Below are positions 41,694 through 52,522 of a DNA stretch of 64,000 nt, piece by piece. Source of the stretch: Pectinophora gossypiella (lineage: Eukaryota > Arthropoda > Insecta > Lepidoptera > Gelechiidae); assembly GCF_024362695.1 (NCBI RefSeq), contig NC_065406.1:868001-932000 (forward strand), written 5' to 3'. The notes under the pieces were generated by a model that was not told the origin of the DNA, ran no database searches, and worked only from the letters and a program-made list of their open reading frames with translations. A program made the position numbers and the translations under genes. Every line of letters begins with the position of its first letter. Position 1 is the first letter of the stretch.

Positions 41694-44600
41694 ATGTTTC
41701 ATAAAAGTGAGGGCTGTTTTTTGCAGTCTCGGCACGGGTACAGTAGGCACGATGAATTTGATGAGTTGAATGATTTATTTAACAAAAAGTTCCAGTTTAG
41801 GTTCAGCGAGGAATGGGAGCTACCGAGCGCAGACTCGTGGTTTTCCGCGCCGCCTTGGAAGGTTAAAGAACTCGAGACTTTGAAAACTCGACTGAATTTC
41901 TACAAGAGTCAGTTGAATGATTTTAATATTGAAGAATGGAGCAGTCATACAAGGCGGCGGAACCCAGCTGGGGAAGTTTGTTGGAAGATCCGATGCCTCG
42001 TCAACCCAGAGTTTCTCACACAAGCGTGGACTAAGTTCTATGAGTGTGCCAGTACATATAATGCCGTGCCTATGGAGGCTATCATTGAGAGGAAGATGGT
42101 GTCCCTGCACTTGTGTGAAGCCCCGGGTGCATTCATCACGTCACTAAACCATTACTTGAAGTCTAATTACCCTGATGTTGAGGTATGTGAATAGTAAATA
42201 AAACTTATTTTTTCTTATATCTAAAATTTTAATAAAGAAAATTGATACTGAAATACCTTACCTGTACTAGCCATGCCCTGCTGTCTGTTTTCTTTGTATG
42301 TTCCTTGAGTGCGTATTATTTTGTACAAATAAATATATAAAATTCAAATTTAATTAAAGTACCTAGGTACATAAAAAAAAATGTTTGAATTAGAATTGTA
42401 AATTATGATAACAGTCCTAAATATTATCATGTCATAAAGTTGCCTTTGCATTGATGGAATGATACAGATAATTAAGTAAATAATTATTATCTATGTCACA
42501 GCTGAGTCAATATATACCTATAATATTGTTTTTTTATTTGTTTCAGTGGAAATGGATAGCTAACACTCTGAACCCGTACTATGAAGGCAACTCCCCGTCA
42601 AACATGATAAGTGATGACCGGTTCATGTTTCACACCCTGAACAACTGGGACTTCGGTGCTGACAACACGGGCAACCTGATGGACTGGAACAATTCACAGG
42701 CTATTGTGAACAAAGCCAAATCATTGGGCAAGGTAAATTAACTACAAATAAACCAAAAAACCTTAAACAAAATACTAAAAGTAACTTGTCTTTTTTATTT
42801 TATTAATTTTAATGAGGCTTTAAATACCCTCTGTGATGAGTGACTGTTGTGAAAAACGCATTGAAAAGAAACCATATTGAGGAGGCTGTAACACTGATTA
42901 CAACCAGCTCTTGATGTCTCATTTTTATTTAAGCAAAGGAGTTAAGGAGTTACTGGTTTTGTGAACTAATTGTAGTATAAAAAAATTGAAAAAACAAGCA
43001 GTAACGTAAATTGTTTTCAGTAACGTAATAATAATATGTAATAGAGGTGCACTTCTTCTTCTAATCCTGTTATCCCCTGATGGGACGAAGAGCTCGAATA
43101 ACAGATTTCCACTCCCCGCGATCTTTTGCAGCCTCTGTAGCTTGCTCCCATGACATGCCGGGAATTTTTAATTCTAGTCTGTAGCTTGCTCCCGTGACAT
43201 GCCGGGAATTTTTAATCCTTGTCTGTAGCTTGCTCCCGTGACATGCCGGGAATTTTTAATTCTTGTCTGTAGCTTGCTCCCGTGACATGCCGGGAATTTT
43301 TAATTCTAGTCTGTAGCTTGCTCCCGTGACATGCCGGGAATTTTTAATCCTTGTCTGTAGCTTGCTCCCGTGACATGCCGGGAATTTTTAATCCTTGTCT
43401 GTAGCTTGCTCCCGTGACATGCCGGGAATTTTTAATTCTTGTCTGTAGCTTGCTCCCGTGACATGCCGGGAATTTTCAATTCTTGGTCAACCGAAAGTCA
43501 AATGCACTTAGATAATGCATTATAATTATGAAATAATTTTTACACGAACATTGTTGCTGACTCCTGCAGACACCACTTTAATATTAATTTCGTTAGTTTT
43601 AAAACTAGCTTTATCTCTGTCTTGCGCACGTCGCAAGTGACGGACGGCTCTATATTTAGAGCTATCAGATTAACCTCCGAAGGCCGAGATTTCCAGACAC
43701 AATAGTTAAACAATGGAATTTGGATTTTAAATAAATATTCGGTCTTACGACTTTAAAATAAAATTAAGTTTTGTCTGTCAGAATCGGCACTAATGCATCT
43801 GTTTTGATACCTCCAGGAAAAAATTATAAAATTGCAATTACAACAACCTACAAATATACCGGGAGACTTTTTGCCCCCTGCACAAAATGTAACATATGAA
43901 TCTTTGACGAAAGTTATAGATACGTGTTTTTATGTCTTGTGTTTCAACATTACAGGTATTACTGGTAACAGCAGACGGCTCCATTGACTGCCTGCAGAAG
44001 CCTGATGCTCAGGAGGAGGTCACTTCACTGCTCCATTACTGTGAAATTGTCACAGCCCTACAAGCACTCAGTCCAGGTATTTATATTCTGTGACTTGTAT
44101 TGATGAGATTGTCTCCCTCTGATTACATTTAAAAACAACATTTTCACAAAAACGCACAATTACACAAATATCACACAAACACACAAATATTTTGCACCCT
44201 AGTCAAGTGAGATACTTTTTACATAATGGTAAAACAACTTTCTTTTATTGAATTTGTATGGAAATAAAGCGATCAAGCATCCTACTCATAGTGATTTATT
44301 TCGTAATAAGATCGGAAATAAATCGAAAAGAAAAATGAGATTGATTTTTGATCATCTCAGCCTGCCTTCTACTTCTAGATTAGCATTTTATAATTTGTTT
44401 TTGAGCAAGAGAAATACTCCATTGATTTCTTGTTGTTAATTTCAGGTGGAACATTTATATTCAAGCTCTTCACAATGTTCGAGCATTCCACAGTCAGCCT
44501 GCTCTACCTCATCAACCATTTGTTTGAAGAGGTGAACATCTACAAGCCAGTCACCTCACGCCAAGGCAACTCTGAAGTTTACGCAGTGTGCCTCAAATAT

Positions 44601-45749
44601 AAAGGCAGTGACGGCTTGACTCCGTTCATATCGAGACTCGAGGTTGCATTTGGTACCGAATTGTACGAAACTTTAGCACTGTTCCCTCTAGAGGCTATAC
44701 CGGAAAGCTTTCTGAAACAAGTCCAAGATTGCGCATTTTATTTCAGCTCAATACAGTGCCAGGTGATAAACAACAATCTGCAAGCATATTTAATGCAAAA
44801 TAATCCTGCCCTGTATAGAGACATAAAGAAAATACGAGCAATTGTGGCCTCTGAATTTATCTGGAAATACAACTTGAGGCCGTTGGAGATGGAAGATGAG
44901 ATACTTAAAGGAATATTGCATGAAGAGAACAAAATCAACACAAATCCGCGGTATCATCGCGGTTCCTATACAGAGAGGGAGCTGTACACTAAAATGAACT
45001 TGAAAGAGAAAAGTAAAAGTCTCAGCTCATTTCTAGAAGCAGAAGTATTGTCCAATCCTATGATGTCTACGACTGAACAAACGAAATGGATAAATCACGA
45101 TGAAAATCTCAAAATTAACCCCATACTGACACTTGGAAAGCCACTTAAGAAAATTGGCAGTTCCAAATTCATATTTGTGCCAATATTCAAACTGTACCAG
45201 CAAATTTTGGCAGAGAAAGAGTTCAGAGAGATCATCTTCGGTAAAGATGAGACAATAGAGACTCAAAACACGCCTGAGCTGGTCAATAAAACAAGTTGCA
45301 ATGGAAATAAAGAACTCTATCTGTCTGAGTTTGTTCATAAAGAAGATTACAGTGTGTATGAAAAGAGATGTTTCAAGCAGTTATTACAGCTGCTGAATAG
45401 TCTATCCATTGGAGACTCGTTAATGATACGGAATTTTAGTACATTGACGCATTTCAACAACAGTGTTCTGTTCATTCTTTCCAAAAAGTGCTTTGCAAGC
45501 ACTGGGTTGACGTGTTACGGTAGTATTATACTGAACAATTTGCTGACCAAAGAGCCATTCAAGTATTTAGATGATATAGCGACTGAATGTGACAAAGTGA
45601 TGGGAGATGATTCAAAAGATGTGTTGAACACATTGCCAGTTCAGGTAACAAATACTGGAGAGTTCTTCAACAACATTGTTTTCTTCAACAATACATTCTA
45701 CAGGAACAAATGTACTGAATACCTGAAGTCTATTCAAATGTCTCTTTAA
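41694..45749 (+). CDS. CMTR2: Cap-specific 2'-O-methyltransferase 2 (CMTR2)
   Basis: Four exons, 41694-42182, 42547-42732, 43956-44076 and 44446-45749, join to 699 residues (human CMTR2 has 770). The RrmJ/FtsJ-type methyltransferase core is clear. The SAM-binding motif is LHLCEAPGAFITSL (C141-G145). The catalytic Asp is in LLVTADGSIDC (D232). The catalytic Lys is in GGTFIFKLFT (K272), next to YKPVTSRQGNSEVYAV. The enzyme methylates the ribose of the second transcribed nucleotide of capped mRNA and snRNA; the fly orthologue is called adrift. Residues about 400-699 form the non-catalytic C-terminal half. Poly(A) signal at 45863-45868. Intron 2 holds a 44-bp tandem array. Confidence 0.95.
43053..43495 (-). 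repeat. Eight 44-bp tandem units inside a LINE relic
   Basis: The flanks match a LINE 3' end (tcttcttctaatcctgttat.. and ..ggtcaaccgaaagtc; compare 55204-55510). From about 43133 to 43485 a 44-bp unit (ctgtagcttgctcccgtgac, then atgccgggaatttttaat) is repeated eight times with few differences, mainly at the last four bases. In the parent LINE this segment encodes part of the RT C-terminus (minus: ELKIPGMSREQAT). It lies in CMTR2 intron 2. Confidence 0.9.
43556..43800. repeat. Diverged MITE M3 relative
   Basis: Ends 'tgactcctgcagacacca' and 'ttgtctgtcagaatcggca' are inverted relatives of the M3 ends, but the interior is different. Confidence 0.5.
44110..44440 (+). repeat. Interspersed repeat in CMTR2 intron 3
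   Basis: 'caagtgagatacttttt' to 'ctagattagcattttataat' is shared with 54770-55085 in Nup205 intron 3. There the repeat is split at 'agatta' by about 150 bp beginning with an (AAAT)n run. The class is unknown. Confidence 0.5.
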
Positions 45750-45862
45750 AGTTGATTTCATAAAGCATTTTATGTTGTGTTTATATAAATTATTTTTGTA
45801 ACAAAAAACAAATGTTTTTGTTATTTATTAAGATGATGAACGGCCACGGGACTCATATTGTA

Positions 45863-45868
45863 AATAAA
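45863..45868 (+). promoter_or_regulatory. CMTR2 poly(A) signal
   Basis: Canonical AATAAA 114 nt after the CMTR2 stop codon, the first one downstream. Confidence 0.6.
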
Positions 45869-46630
45869 CATGTCCATTTTACTATATTTTTTTTTAATAT
45901 TGCCTCCTTTTGAAAATAATCCACACACGCAATTTCCTCTTGAACTTTGCTCTCGACTCATAAGAGCGCAACCAGACCCCGGCGCCCCGTGTTGCTTTTA
46001 AGTCTCAATTGCAACATTGAACATTATTCACGTGATTGAACTATTGTTGGGCTCTTAAATTAATAATGATTATGATACTTAAAAAAATGAGTTGGTAAAA
46101 TTTTTAGGTACCGAATTTCGGGGCACTGGTTACACGTTGTGTGAATTTTTTAGCTAGTACGAACGCTAAACCACAAGCAGGTGACTGTTATGAGTAACAG
46201 CGTCCGCTCCATGCGTATGAACAGAACACTCAACGCGGGCGCTGACACCGTATAACACTGATCATACCTACCATTTTTGAGTGCTTTTTTGCACAGTGTA
46301 CACTACCGTGAGGTTTAGCGCACGGTCTGAGATCGGCAATATTCCATACCCAACAATCGATAATGAAGGTTCAGATGCTGAACCGAGAGTTATGTCTCGA
46401 AACTTTAGTGTGTGTCTTTCTTTATATTCGAGCAAAAGTCGGCCGGCTCGAGATTCTCGAGCCGAGCAGCGTCGTATCGAGTACTGTGCAATCTATAAAT
46501 TAGAGTGAGTTAGCGATATACAATATTCTTGAATATTCGACAACATGTTCTCTTTCTTCTCCTTACCTATTTGATCTCAAAGGAACTAAAAAAAAGCGCG
46601 ACTGACGTAACGCGTGAGCGCGCGTCTCAC
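45869..46630. other. No gene recognised
   Basis: Intergenic sequence between CMTR2 and the LINE. Short palindromes rich in cgagattctcgagcc occur near 46450. No domain-bearing ORF. Confidence 0.35.
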
Positions 46631-46643
46631 AAGTTCACAACGG
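46631..46643. repeat. LINE target-site duplication, left
   Basis: 'aagttcacaacgg', identical to 52739-52751. Confidence 0.9.
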
Positions 46644-46662
46644 GGAATGCATCATTCGGAAG

Positions 46663-47075
46663 GCTTTTCGGCGGGAGACGGGAACGGGACAGTTGCTTTC
46701 TTCATTGAGTAATCTAAATAATTAATACGAAGTGGTGTTTTGTGGTTAATGATCGCATTAAGTTAGTCAGAAGACATTCGCGAGTGTTATTATATTGGAG
46801 TATTCAATGAACAAAGTGTATCTGCCTATTTTCGCTTCGTGCCGGGAAGCCGCTTCATAACTCAAAAGTTTATGCGGACTTTTGAGTTAATTCGTTTGGG
46901 GTTCGGAGTAGGAGTCTACTCCAAGGGTGGGGGCTTAGGTTTCATCATCATCATTCATCACCTTTCATCATTTCATTAATCATCAAGAAAAAAAAATACG
47001 TAAGACATGGCTGTATGGGCATAGTTCCCTTTGCCTTACCCTTCGGGGAAAATCAAAACAAAAAAAAAAAAAAAA
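46663..47075 (+). mobile_element. Retroelement X, copy 5, nested in the LINE
   Basis: 413 bp, subfamily B, with a 15-base A tail and a perfect 14-bp duplication 'gcatcattcggaag' (46649-46662 and 47076-47089). It lies 19 bp from the LINE's 5' end and is therefore younger than the LINE. It has an extra 9 bp in the TCATCATCA tract. Confidence 0.92.
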
Positions 47076-47379
47076 GCATCATTCGGAAGCGCGGGAAACG
47101 GATTGTTTGGCGGACGTGTTTTTTCGTGGCTTTAAAATTTTAATTTTAATTCTAATATTTAAAGTGATCATTTGGTTAGTTTAGGTGTAATTTAGTTTGT
47201 ATATATTAATTATTTTTTATTTATATTGTGTATAGTGTAAATATCAACGAGTTATTGGTAAGTAGTTCTTTTTATAATTTTCCCGCCATGGACCCGCCCG
47301 AGGATCCTGGGGAACGCCTCCTGTTGTTGCAAGTTATGTTACAATCTCTAATGTTGCTTCAACGAATGAAGAAGCAAGT

Positions 47380-48885
47380 ATGGATACTGATGGTTCTTTA
47401 GTTCAGGGGAAAAAACGAAAGCGCGTTTCACGCTCTAAAATGTGCAAACATTGCAATAAAAAAAGAAGGAAGGGTCATGAGAAGAGGCTATCTGATTGCC
47501 AATGTCTATCTGAAACTGAATCTAATGTCCAGCCTGCATCCCAATCTCTTGATGAAAACCAAACTCAGAATATCTCTTTGCCTTTATTTAATGAAACTGT
47601 TGCGTCACAAAATATTTCAACTGTCGCTGACAACCACTCTCCACAGTCTCAAATTGCTCGGAGGACTTATATTAGTTCTGATGCAGCTCCTTACACATTA
47701 CACATCCAGCATAAGCTGACATCGCCTGATGATGGGGTTTCTTTGCATCCTGTGTCTTTAGGTCGATTCCTGAAACAAAACAAAGTTACAGGTATAGTGG
47801 ATGGAAGCTTAAAACGAATTGGAAGGAACAGAGTATCTCTCTCTTTCAAAAAGTATGAAGATGCAAACTCTTTTCTTGAAAACCCTATTTTAGACTCCTC
47901 AAAGTATAAAGCTTTTATCCCTACATTCTCAGTAATTCGAATGGGTGTGGTTCGTGGAGTACCTGCTGAATGGAGTGAAGAAGAAGTGAAGGAGAATACG
48001 ACAGTCTCTATAGGCTGCGGTCCTATTCTGAAAGTAAGGCGGTTGAATAGGAAAGTCATTATTAATTCCAAGGTGGAATTTAAACCAACAGAATCTGTAG
48101 TACTGACCTTTGATGGTCAGATTTTACCGAAAAGGGTCTTCATGTGTTATACAGCTCTCCCTGTCGACCTTTACATTTATCCAACCGTACAATGTTTTAG
48201 TTGTTGTCGCTATGGCCATGTGAAAACCCAGTGCCGCTCGCAACCTAGATGCTTTAAGTGTGGTCAGGGCCACAATGGAGATACCTGCTCAGTTCATGAA
48301 GAAGATGTCAAGTGTTGCTTATGTAATGGCAACCATCAGGCTACAGACAGAAAGTGTTTGGAGTATGAGCGCCAACGTGCTATAAAAGAGACCATGGCAA
48401 AGTCATGCATCTCTTATGCGGAAGCTTTAAAGACTCATCCGGCCATGACAAAGATCTCATATGCTGAAGCACTTCTTTCATCCCATCATGTCCCAGATAA
48501 TGTCCCACTTTTAACATCGCCTTCCCAAGCAGCTAAGTCCCCTTCTAAAGTCTCTTATAAAAAAACTGTTCTTCAAACAAGAAAAGCTCCTCCCAGGACT
48601 ACAAAAGGCTATGACGTTCAGAGTCATAGGGAACTGGTTAGAGAGTATGATTTGCCTGCATCTGCTAATGGAACTGCTCTGAAATATCAAGAAACAGTCA
48701 ATGATCCTTCTAATATTCCGATTTCTGAACTTATTATAGCCCTATTAAACTTACTTTCGCAGTCAAACTTAATTCCACCGTCCAACGCAGCTCTCATTGA
48801 TTCTCTTGCACAAATCTCTAAAACACTCCATAATGGACCTAAATTCCAAAGTTCTCCAGTGGAACTGCAGGAGCGTAATTCCTAA
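47380..48885 (+). CDS. LINE ORF1, gag-like zinc-knuckle protein
   Basis: 501 codons from the ATG at 47380. A basic N-terminus (KKRKRVSRSK), then a folded region (about 100-265) resembling the RRM-like part of I/Jockey ORF1 proteins. Three zinc knuckles follow: C272-x2-C-x4-H-x4-C285, C291-x2-C-x3-H-x4-C303 and a third at about 312-326 (CCLCNGNHQATDRKC). 'ISYAEAL' occurs twice after them. It should bind the element's RNA in particles. The frame stays open upstream to about 47290 with coding-like sequence (TPPVVASYVTISNVAST). The strong Kozak ATG at 47288 (cccgccATGG) is in another frame, so this copy may carry a one-base indel near 47290-47330 that shortens ORF1. Confidence 0.88.
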   Translation: MDTDGSLVQGKKRKRVSRSKMCKHCNKKRRKGHEKRLSDCQCLSETESNVQPASQSLDENQTQNISLPLFNETVASQNISTVADNHSPQSQIARRTYISSDAAPYTLHIQHKLTSPDDGVSLHPVSLGRFLKQNKVTGIVDGSLKRIGRNRVSLSFKKYEDANSFLENPILDSSKYKAFIPTFSVIRMGVVRGVPAEWSEEEVKENTTVSIGCGPILKVRRLNRKVIINSKVEFKPTESVVLTFDGQILPKRVFMCYTALPVDLYIYPTVQCFSCCRYGHVKTQCRSQPRCFKCGQGHNGDTCSVHEEDVKCCLCNGNHQATDRKCLEYERQRAIKETMAKSCISYAEALKTHPAMTKISYAEALLSSHHVPDNVPLLTSPSQAAKSPSKVSYKKTVLQTRKAPPRTTKGYDVQSHRELVREYDLPASANGTALKYQETVNDPSNIPISELIIALLNLLSQSNLIPPSNAALIDSLAQISKTLHNGPKFQSSPVELQERNS

Positions 48886-51800
48886 AAAACAAGATTTATT
48901 ATTTTTAGTTAACAAGTACAAACCTCTAATTATAGCATTACAAGAAACTTGGCTCAAGCCAAGTTATAATTTTAAAATTTCAGGCTACTCTTGCATTCGA
49001 GAGGATAGACCTGATGGATTTAATGGTGTTGCTTTATTAATAAAGCATCCCACTTCCTTTACACATAAACAAATCAATCATAGAAATGATTACTCTGTTG
49101 TAGCTGCAATTATCAAAAATATCTGTTTTGTTTCTATTTATATTCCACATCCCTCTTCTCAGATATATAATGAGGTACATAATATTCTTTCCTCACTTCC
49201 TAAACCCTTTATAGTGTTAGGGGACTTCAATGCCCAGCATGTGTCGTGGGGAAGTTCTTTATCCAATACAAATGGTAACACTGTTTACAATATGTTGGAC
49301 ACACTTAACCTTTGTATCCTTAATACTGGTTCACCTACCCGTCGCACCTCTCCTTCACAGGGAAAGAGTGCTCCAGACTTATCAATTTGCACCCCAAATC
49401 TTGCTCCATATCTTTCTTGGGAAGCCCTTAAATACACTTTTGGAAGTGATCATTATAGTCTTATTATCACTCTGCCTTTTCAACACGAAACTGTTCGAAA
49501 ACGGATTCGTTTGAAATATAGATTATTGAATGCCGACTGGAATACTTTTAAATCTCGAATGGAAAGTAAAATTTGTTGTTTCCCTCCTGTAACACCTGGA
49601 AATGAAACCTTTTGTGCAGAGACATTTGCCGGAGCGTTTATAGAGATAGCTAATGAACTTTTTCCGATGAAAAAAGTAGGCTGTGGAATACCTTCTCCAC
49701 CTTGGTGGGACAGTGAATGTACAGAGGCTGCTAGAAAACGTAAAGAAGCTGAAAAGTTATATTTTGAATGTTTAACAGATGAAAACTTTAATAAAGTAAC
49801 TGAAAATATCGAAGCTTGTAAAAAAATGTTTAAACAAAAAAAATTTGATGGATGGAGATCTTTTTGCCTATCAATTTGCCCAGATGTTAGCCCATCTGAA
49901 GTTTGGGCGAATATAAGAAGATTCAGGGGTGCTTTCAAGGAATCCTCTCCTTCTGCTCTTCCTCAGAATTTGACCCATAAATTTATTGATACCCTAGCTC
50001 CTCCTTATGTTTCAGAGTTTATAATGATTTCACCAGCTGTCGATGATCGTACTGGACTAAATAGCCCCTTTTCTCTCCATGAAATGAAAGGCGTCTTATC
50101 AAATGTGAAGGATTCAGCTCCTGGCGTTGATGGAATACCATATTCATTTGTAGCTAATCTAGGTGATGATGCTTTAGGTTATTTACTTAACCTAATTAAT
50201 AGTTTTATGCTATCCGGTAATATACCCCCTGCATGGAGAGTTCAAGAAGTGTTTCCTATTCTGAAACCTAATAAGGATCCTACCCTTGCTTCATCTTATC
50301 GTCCTATTGCTCTGTCATCGGTCTTAATTAAAATTACTGAACATCTGGTTAAAAATAGATTAGAATGGTTTATGGAGAGCAAAGGTTTACTTAGTAGAAG
50401 TCAGTACGGCTTCAGAAAAGGTAAAAGTACAATGGACAGTATAGCTATTTTTGTCACTGATATACGACTGGCATTCTCTTCTAACCAGTCCGTCGTAGCA
50501 GCTTTTCTGGACATTACTGCAGCTTACGACAATGTAGTTTTATCTATACTATATAAGAAATTATTGGCTTTTAATGTACCTTCCATGCTTTCTTCATTTA
50601 TCATAAATATGCTCTCTGAGCGTTGTATTCAGTTTTTTACGGATGACGAGCATTTTTTGTCACGATTAGTCTGGAAAGGTCTCCCACAGGGGTCGGTACT
50701 CAGCCCTCTGTTGTATAATGTTTATAGTTCAGATCTAGAATCTTCCCTAGATGATAATGTGAGTATTCTTCAATATGCAGACGACCTCCTGTTGTACTGT
50801 TCTGACAAATCTATTCAGAATGCCTCTTCAGCCTTATGTCGGTCTCTTGATTTGCTTAAGGTTTGGTTGGATTTAAATGGCCTAGATGTTTCTTCTCCTA
50901 AAAGCTCTGTAGTTGTGTTTACAAGACGATTAATGATCCCTCCTGTAACTGTTGCATTTAATAATAATCCTATCCCAGTAAAAACTTCAGCAAAGTTCCT
51001 TGGCGTCATTCTTGACGATAAATTATCGGGTAAACATCATATCGAATACGTTACCGGTAAATGTGATCGTAATTTTAATATTCTTCGATGCCTTGCAGGA
51101 GTTTGGTGGGGTGCGCACCCTTATTCGCTTAAGTTATTATATAATGCATTAATCAGGAGCATAATAGACTATGGTACCTTCATTCTTGTGCCAGGTAGCG
51201 TAGAATCTTTTCAGAACCTGGATTCCATTCAGTACAAATCTCTGAGATTGATTTGTGGTGCCATGAGATCCAGCCCAACTAACTGCTTACAAATAGAATG
51301 TTCCGACCCTCCTTTGCATTTAAGGCGTCAATACTTATGTGATAAGTTTATATTTCGGTCTTTTCAACTTATCGACCACCCTCTTTACCAGAAACTTCAG
51401 TTACTGTTTGATCTTACACTTTCTTCCCCTTATTGGTCCCACAAACCTATCCCATGTCTTGTTAAAAGTTTTCAAAAGTTTATATATCTTCAAGCCCCCA
51501 CTCACAGACAGCCTGCACATCCTTTGTTTTGTGACGAATTTGAACCTTTAGTTCTATCCCCTGATGTATCCCTAAATTTGGGCTTTATTAGAAGTGATCC
51601 TAGTGTAAGTGCCATGTTCTGTCTTACAAAAGATTTACAATGGCCTCATGCTCATCATATATACACGGATGCATCAAAGCTCTCGTCATCAGGAAATGTT
51701 GGTGTGGGAGTGTACCATGCTCAGTATAATATAATTCAGAAAATTAAAATGCCACCAGAAACGTCTGTTTTTACTGGGGAATGCTTAGGTCTTTTTAAAG

Positions 51801-52522
51801 CAATAGATTACATTATAACCATGAAACTTAAGAACACGGTAGTTTTTTCAGATGCTAGAAGCAGTCTTCAGGCTTTATTAAAATTTCCATTCAGAACTAA
51901 AATAATATTTCCGATTATTATAGATATACGAAGGTCACTGTATAAATGTATCCGCCTAGGGTATTCAGTTTCTTTTTGTTGGATCCCTGGACACAGCAAA
52001 ATACCTGGCAATATTAAAGCCGACCTTCTTGCTAAAGAGGCTGTGGATAGTGGTGACTTATTTACATATAAAAACTACACCCATGATTTAGTTAATTTAC
52101 CTAGCTTATATCTTCATGAATATTGGGGGGATGAATGGGCAGTGAGTTCTCAGACCAAAGGTAAATTTTATTCATCAATTCAACCAATTATTTTAAGCAA
52201 GCCTTGGTTCTTCCGGGTTAAAGTTGGCAAGAGAGCAACGTCCTGCCTCATACGTATGAGGCTCGGTCATACATGCTGTGCATCTTTCCTTGCAAAGATT
52301 GGCGTTATATCAAGTGGCGACTGTGAATGTGGTTTGGATACTGGTCATGTTAACCACATTTTTCTGGCTTGCCCTCTACATGACAACTCCCTTCTTTTTA
52401 AAAATCTTTTATTACAAAAAGTCCCTCTTCCTACATCTATTTCGGTCCTACTTGCTTCTAATGATCCTCAAATATATAAGTTGTTAGCCACATTTATTCA
52501 AGTAAATAATATAAAATTATAG
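48833..52522 (+). CDS. LINE ORF2: endonuclease, reverse transcriptase, RNase H
   Basis: Uninterrupted 1229-codon frame. The first ATG is at 48833 (MDLNSKVLQWNCRSV), overlapping ORF1 by 53 bp in another frame. An APE-type endonuclease covers about 1-225 (QWNCR, LQETWL, FIVLGDFNAQHVSWG, SDHYSL). The reverse transcriptase covers about 400-720 (DSAPGVDGIPYSFV, SSYRPIALSSV, RSQYGFRKGKST, GLPQGSVLSPLLYN, and YADD at 648-651). An RNase H domain covers about 940-1070 (IYTDASKL, TGECLGLFKAID, VFSDARSSLQAL, WIPGHSKIPGNIKADLLAKE). The C-terminus has a cysteine/histidine cluster (CECGLDTGHVNHIFLACP). All catalytic motifs are present, so the copy may be active. Confidence 0.95.
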   Translation: MDLNSKVLQWNCRSVIPKKQDLLFLVNKYKPLIIALQETWLKPSYNFKISGYSCIREDRPDGFNGVALLIKHPTSFTHKQINHRNDYSVVAAIIKNICFVSIYIPHPSSQIYNEVHNILSSLPKPFIVLGDFNAQHVSWGSSLSNTNGNTVYNMLDTLNLCILNTGSPTRRTSPSQGKSAPDLSICTPNLAPYLSWEALKYTFGSDHYSLIITLPFQHETVRKRIRLKYRLLNADWNTFKSRMESKICCFPPVTPGNETFCAETFAGAFIEIANELFPMKKVGCGIPSPPWWDSECTEAARKRKEAEKLYFECLTDENFNKVTENIEACKKMFKQKKFDGWRSFCLSICPDVSPSEVWANIRRFRGAFKESSPSALPQNLTHKFIDTLAPPYVSEFIMISPAVDDRTGLNSPFSLHEMKGVLSNVKDSAPGVDGIPYSFVANLGDDALGYLLNLINSFMLSGNIPPAWRVQEVFPILKPNKDPTLASSYRPIALSSVLIKITEHLVKNRLEWFMESKGLLSRSQYGFRKGKSTMDSIAIFVTDIRLAFSSNQSVVAAFLDITAAYDNVVLSILYKKLLAFNVPSMLSSFIINMLSERCIQFFTDDEHFLSRLVWKGLPQGSVLSPLLYNVYSSDLESSLDDNVSILQYADDLLLYCSDKSIQNASSALCRSLDLLKVWLDLNGLDVSSPKSSVVVFTRRLMIPPVTVAFNNNPIPVKTSAKFLGVILDDKLSGKHHIEYVTGKCDRNFNILRCLAGVWWGAHPYSLKLLYNALIRSIIDYGTFILVPGSVESFQNLDSIQYKSLRLICGAMRSSPTNCLQIECSDPPLHLRRQYLCDKFIFRSFQLIDHPLYQKLQLLFDLTLSSPYWSHKPIPCLVKSFQKFIYLQAPTHRQPAHPLFCDEFEPLVLSPDVSLNLGFIRSDPSVSAMFCLTKDLQWPHAHHIYTDASKLSSSGNVGVGVYHAQYNIIQKIKMPPETSVFTGECLGLFKAIDYIITMKLKNTVVFSDARSSLQALLKFPFRTKIIFPIIIDIRRSLYKCIRLGYSVSFCWIPGHSKIPGNIKADLLAKEAVDSGDLFTYKNYTHDLVNLPSLYLHEYWGDEWAVSSQTKGKFYSSIQPIILSKPWFFRVKVGKRATSCLIRMRLGHTCCASFLAKIGVISSGDCECGLDTGHVNHIFLACPLHDNSLLFKNLLLQKVPLPTSISVLLASNDPQIYKLLATFIQVNNIKL

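Noticed and set aside
43053..43495. CRISPR-like array
   Set aside because: The 44-bp units are directly adjacent without unique spacers and come from a LINE in a eukaryotic intron.
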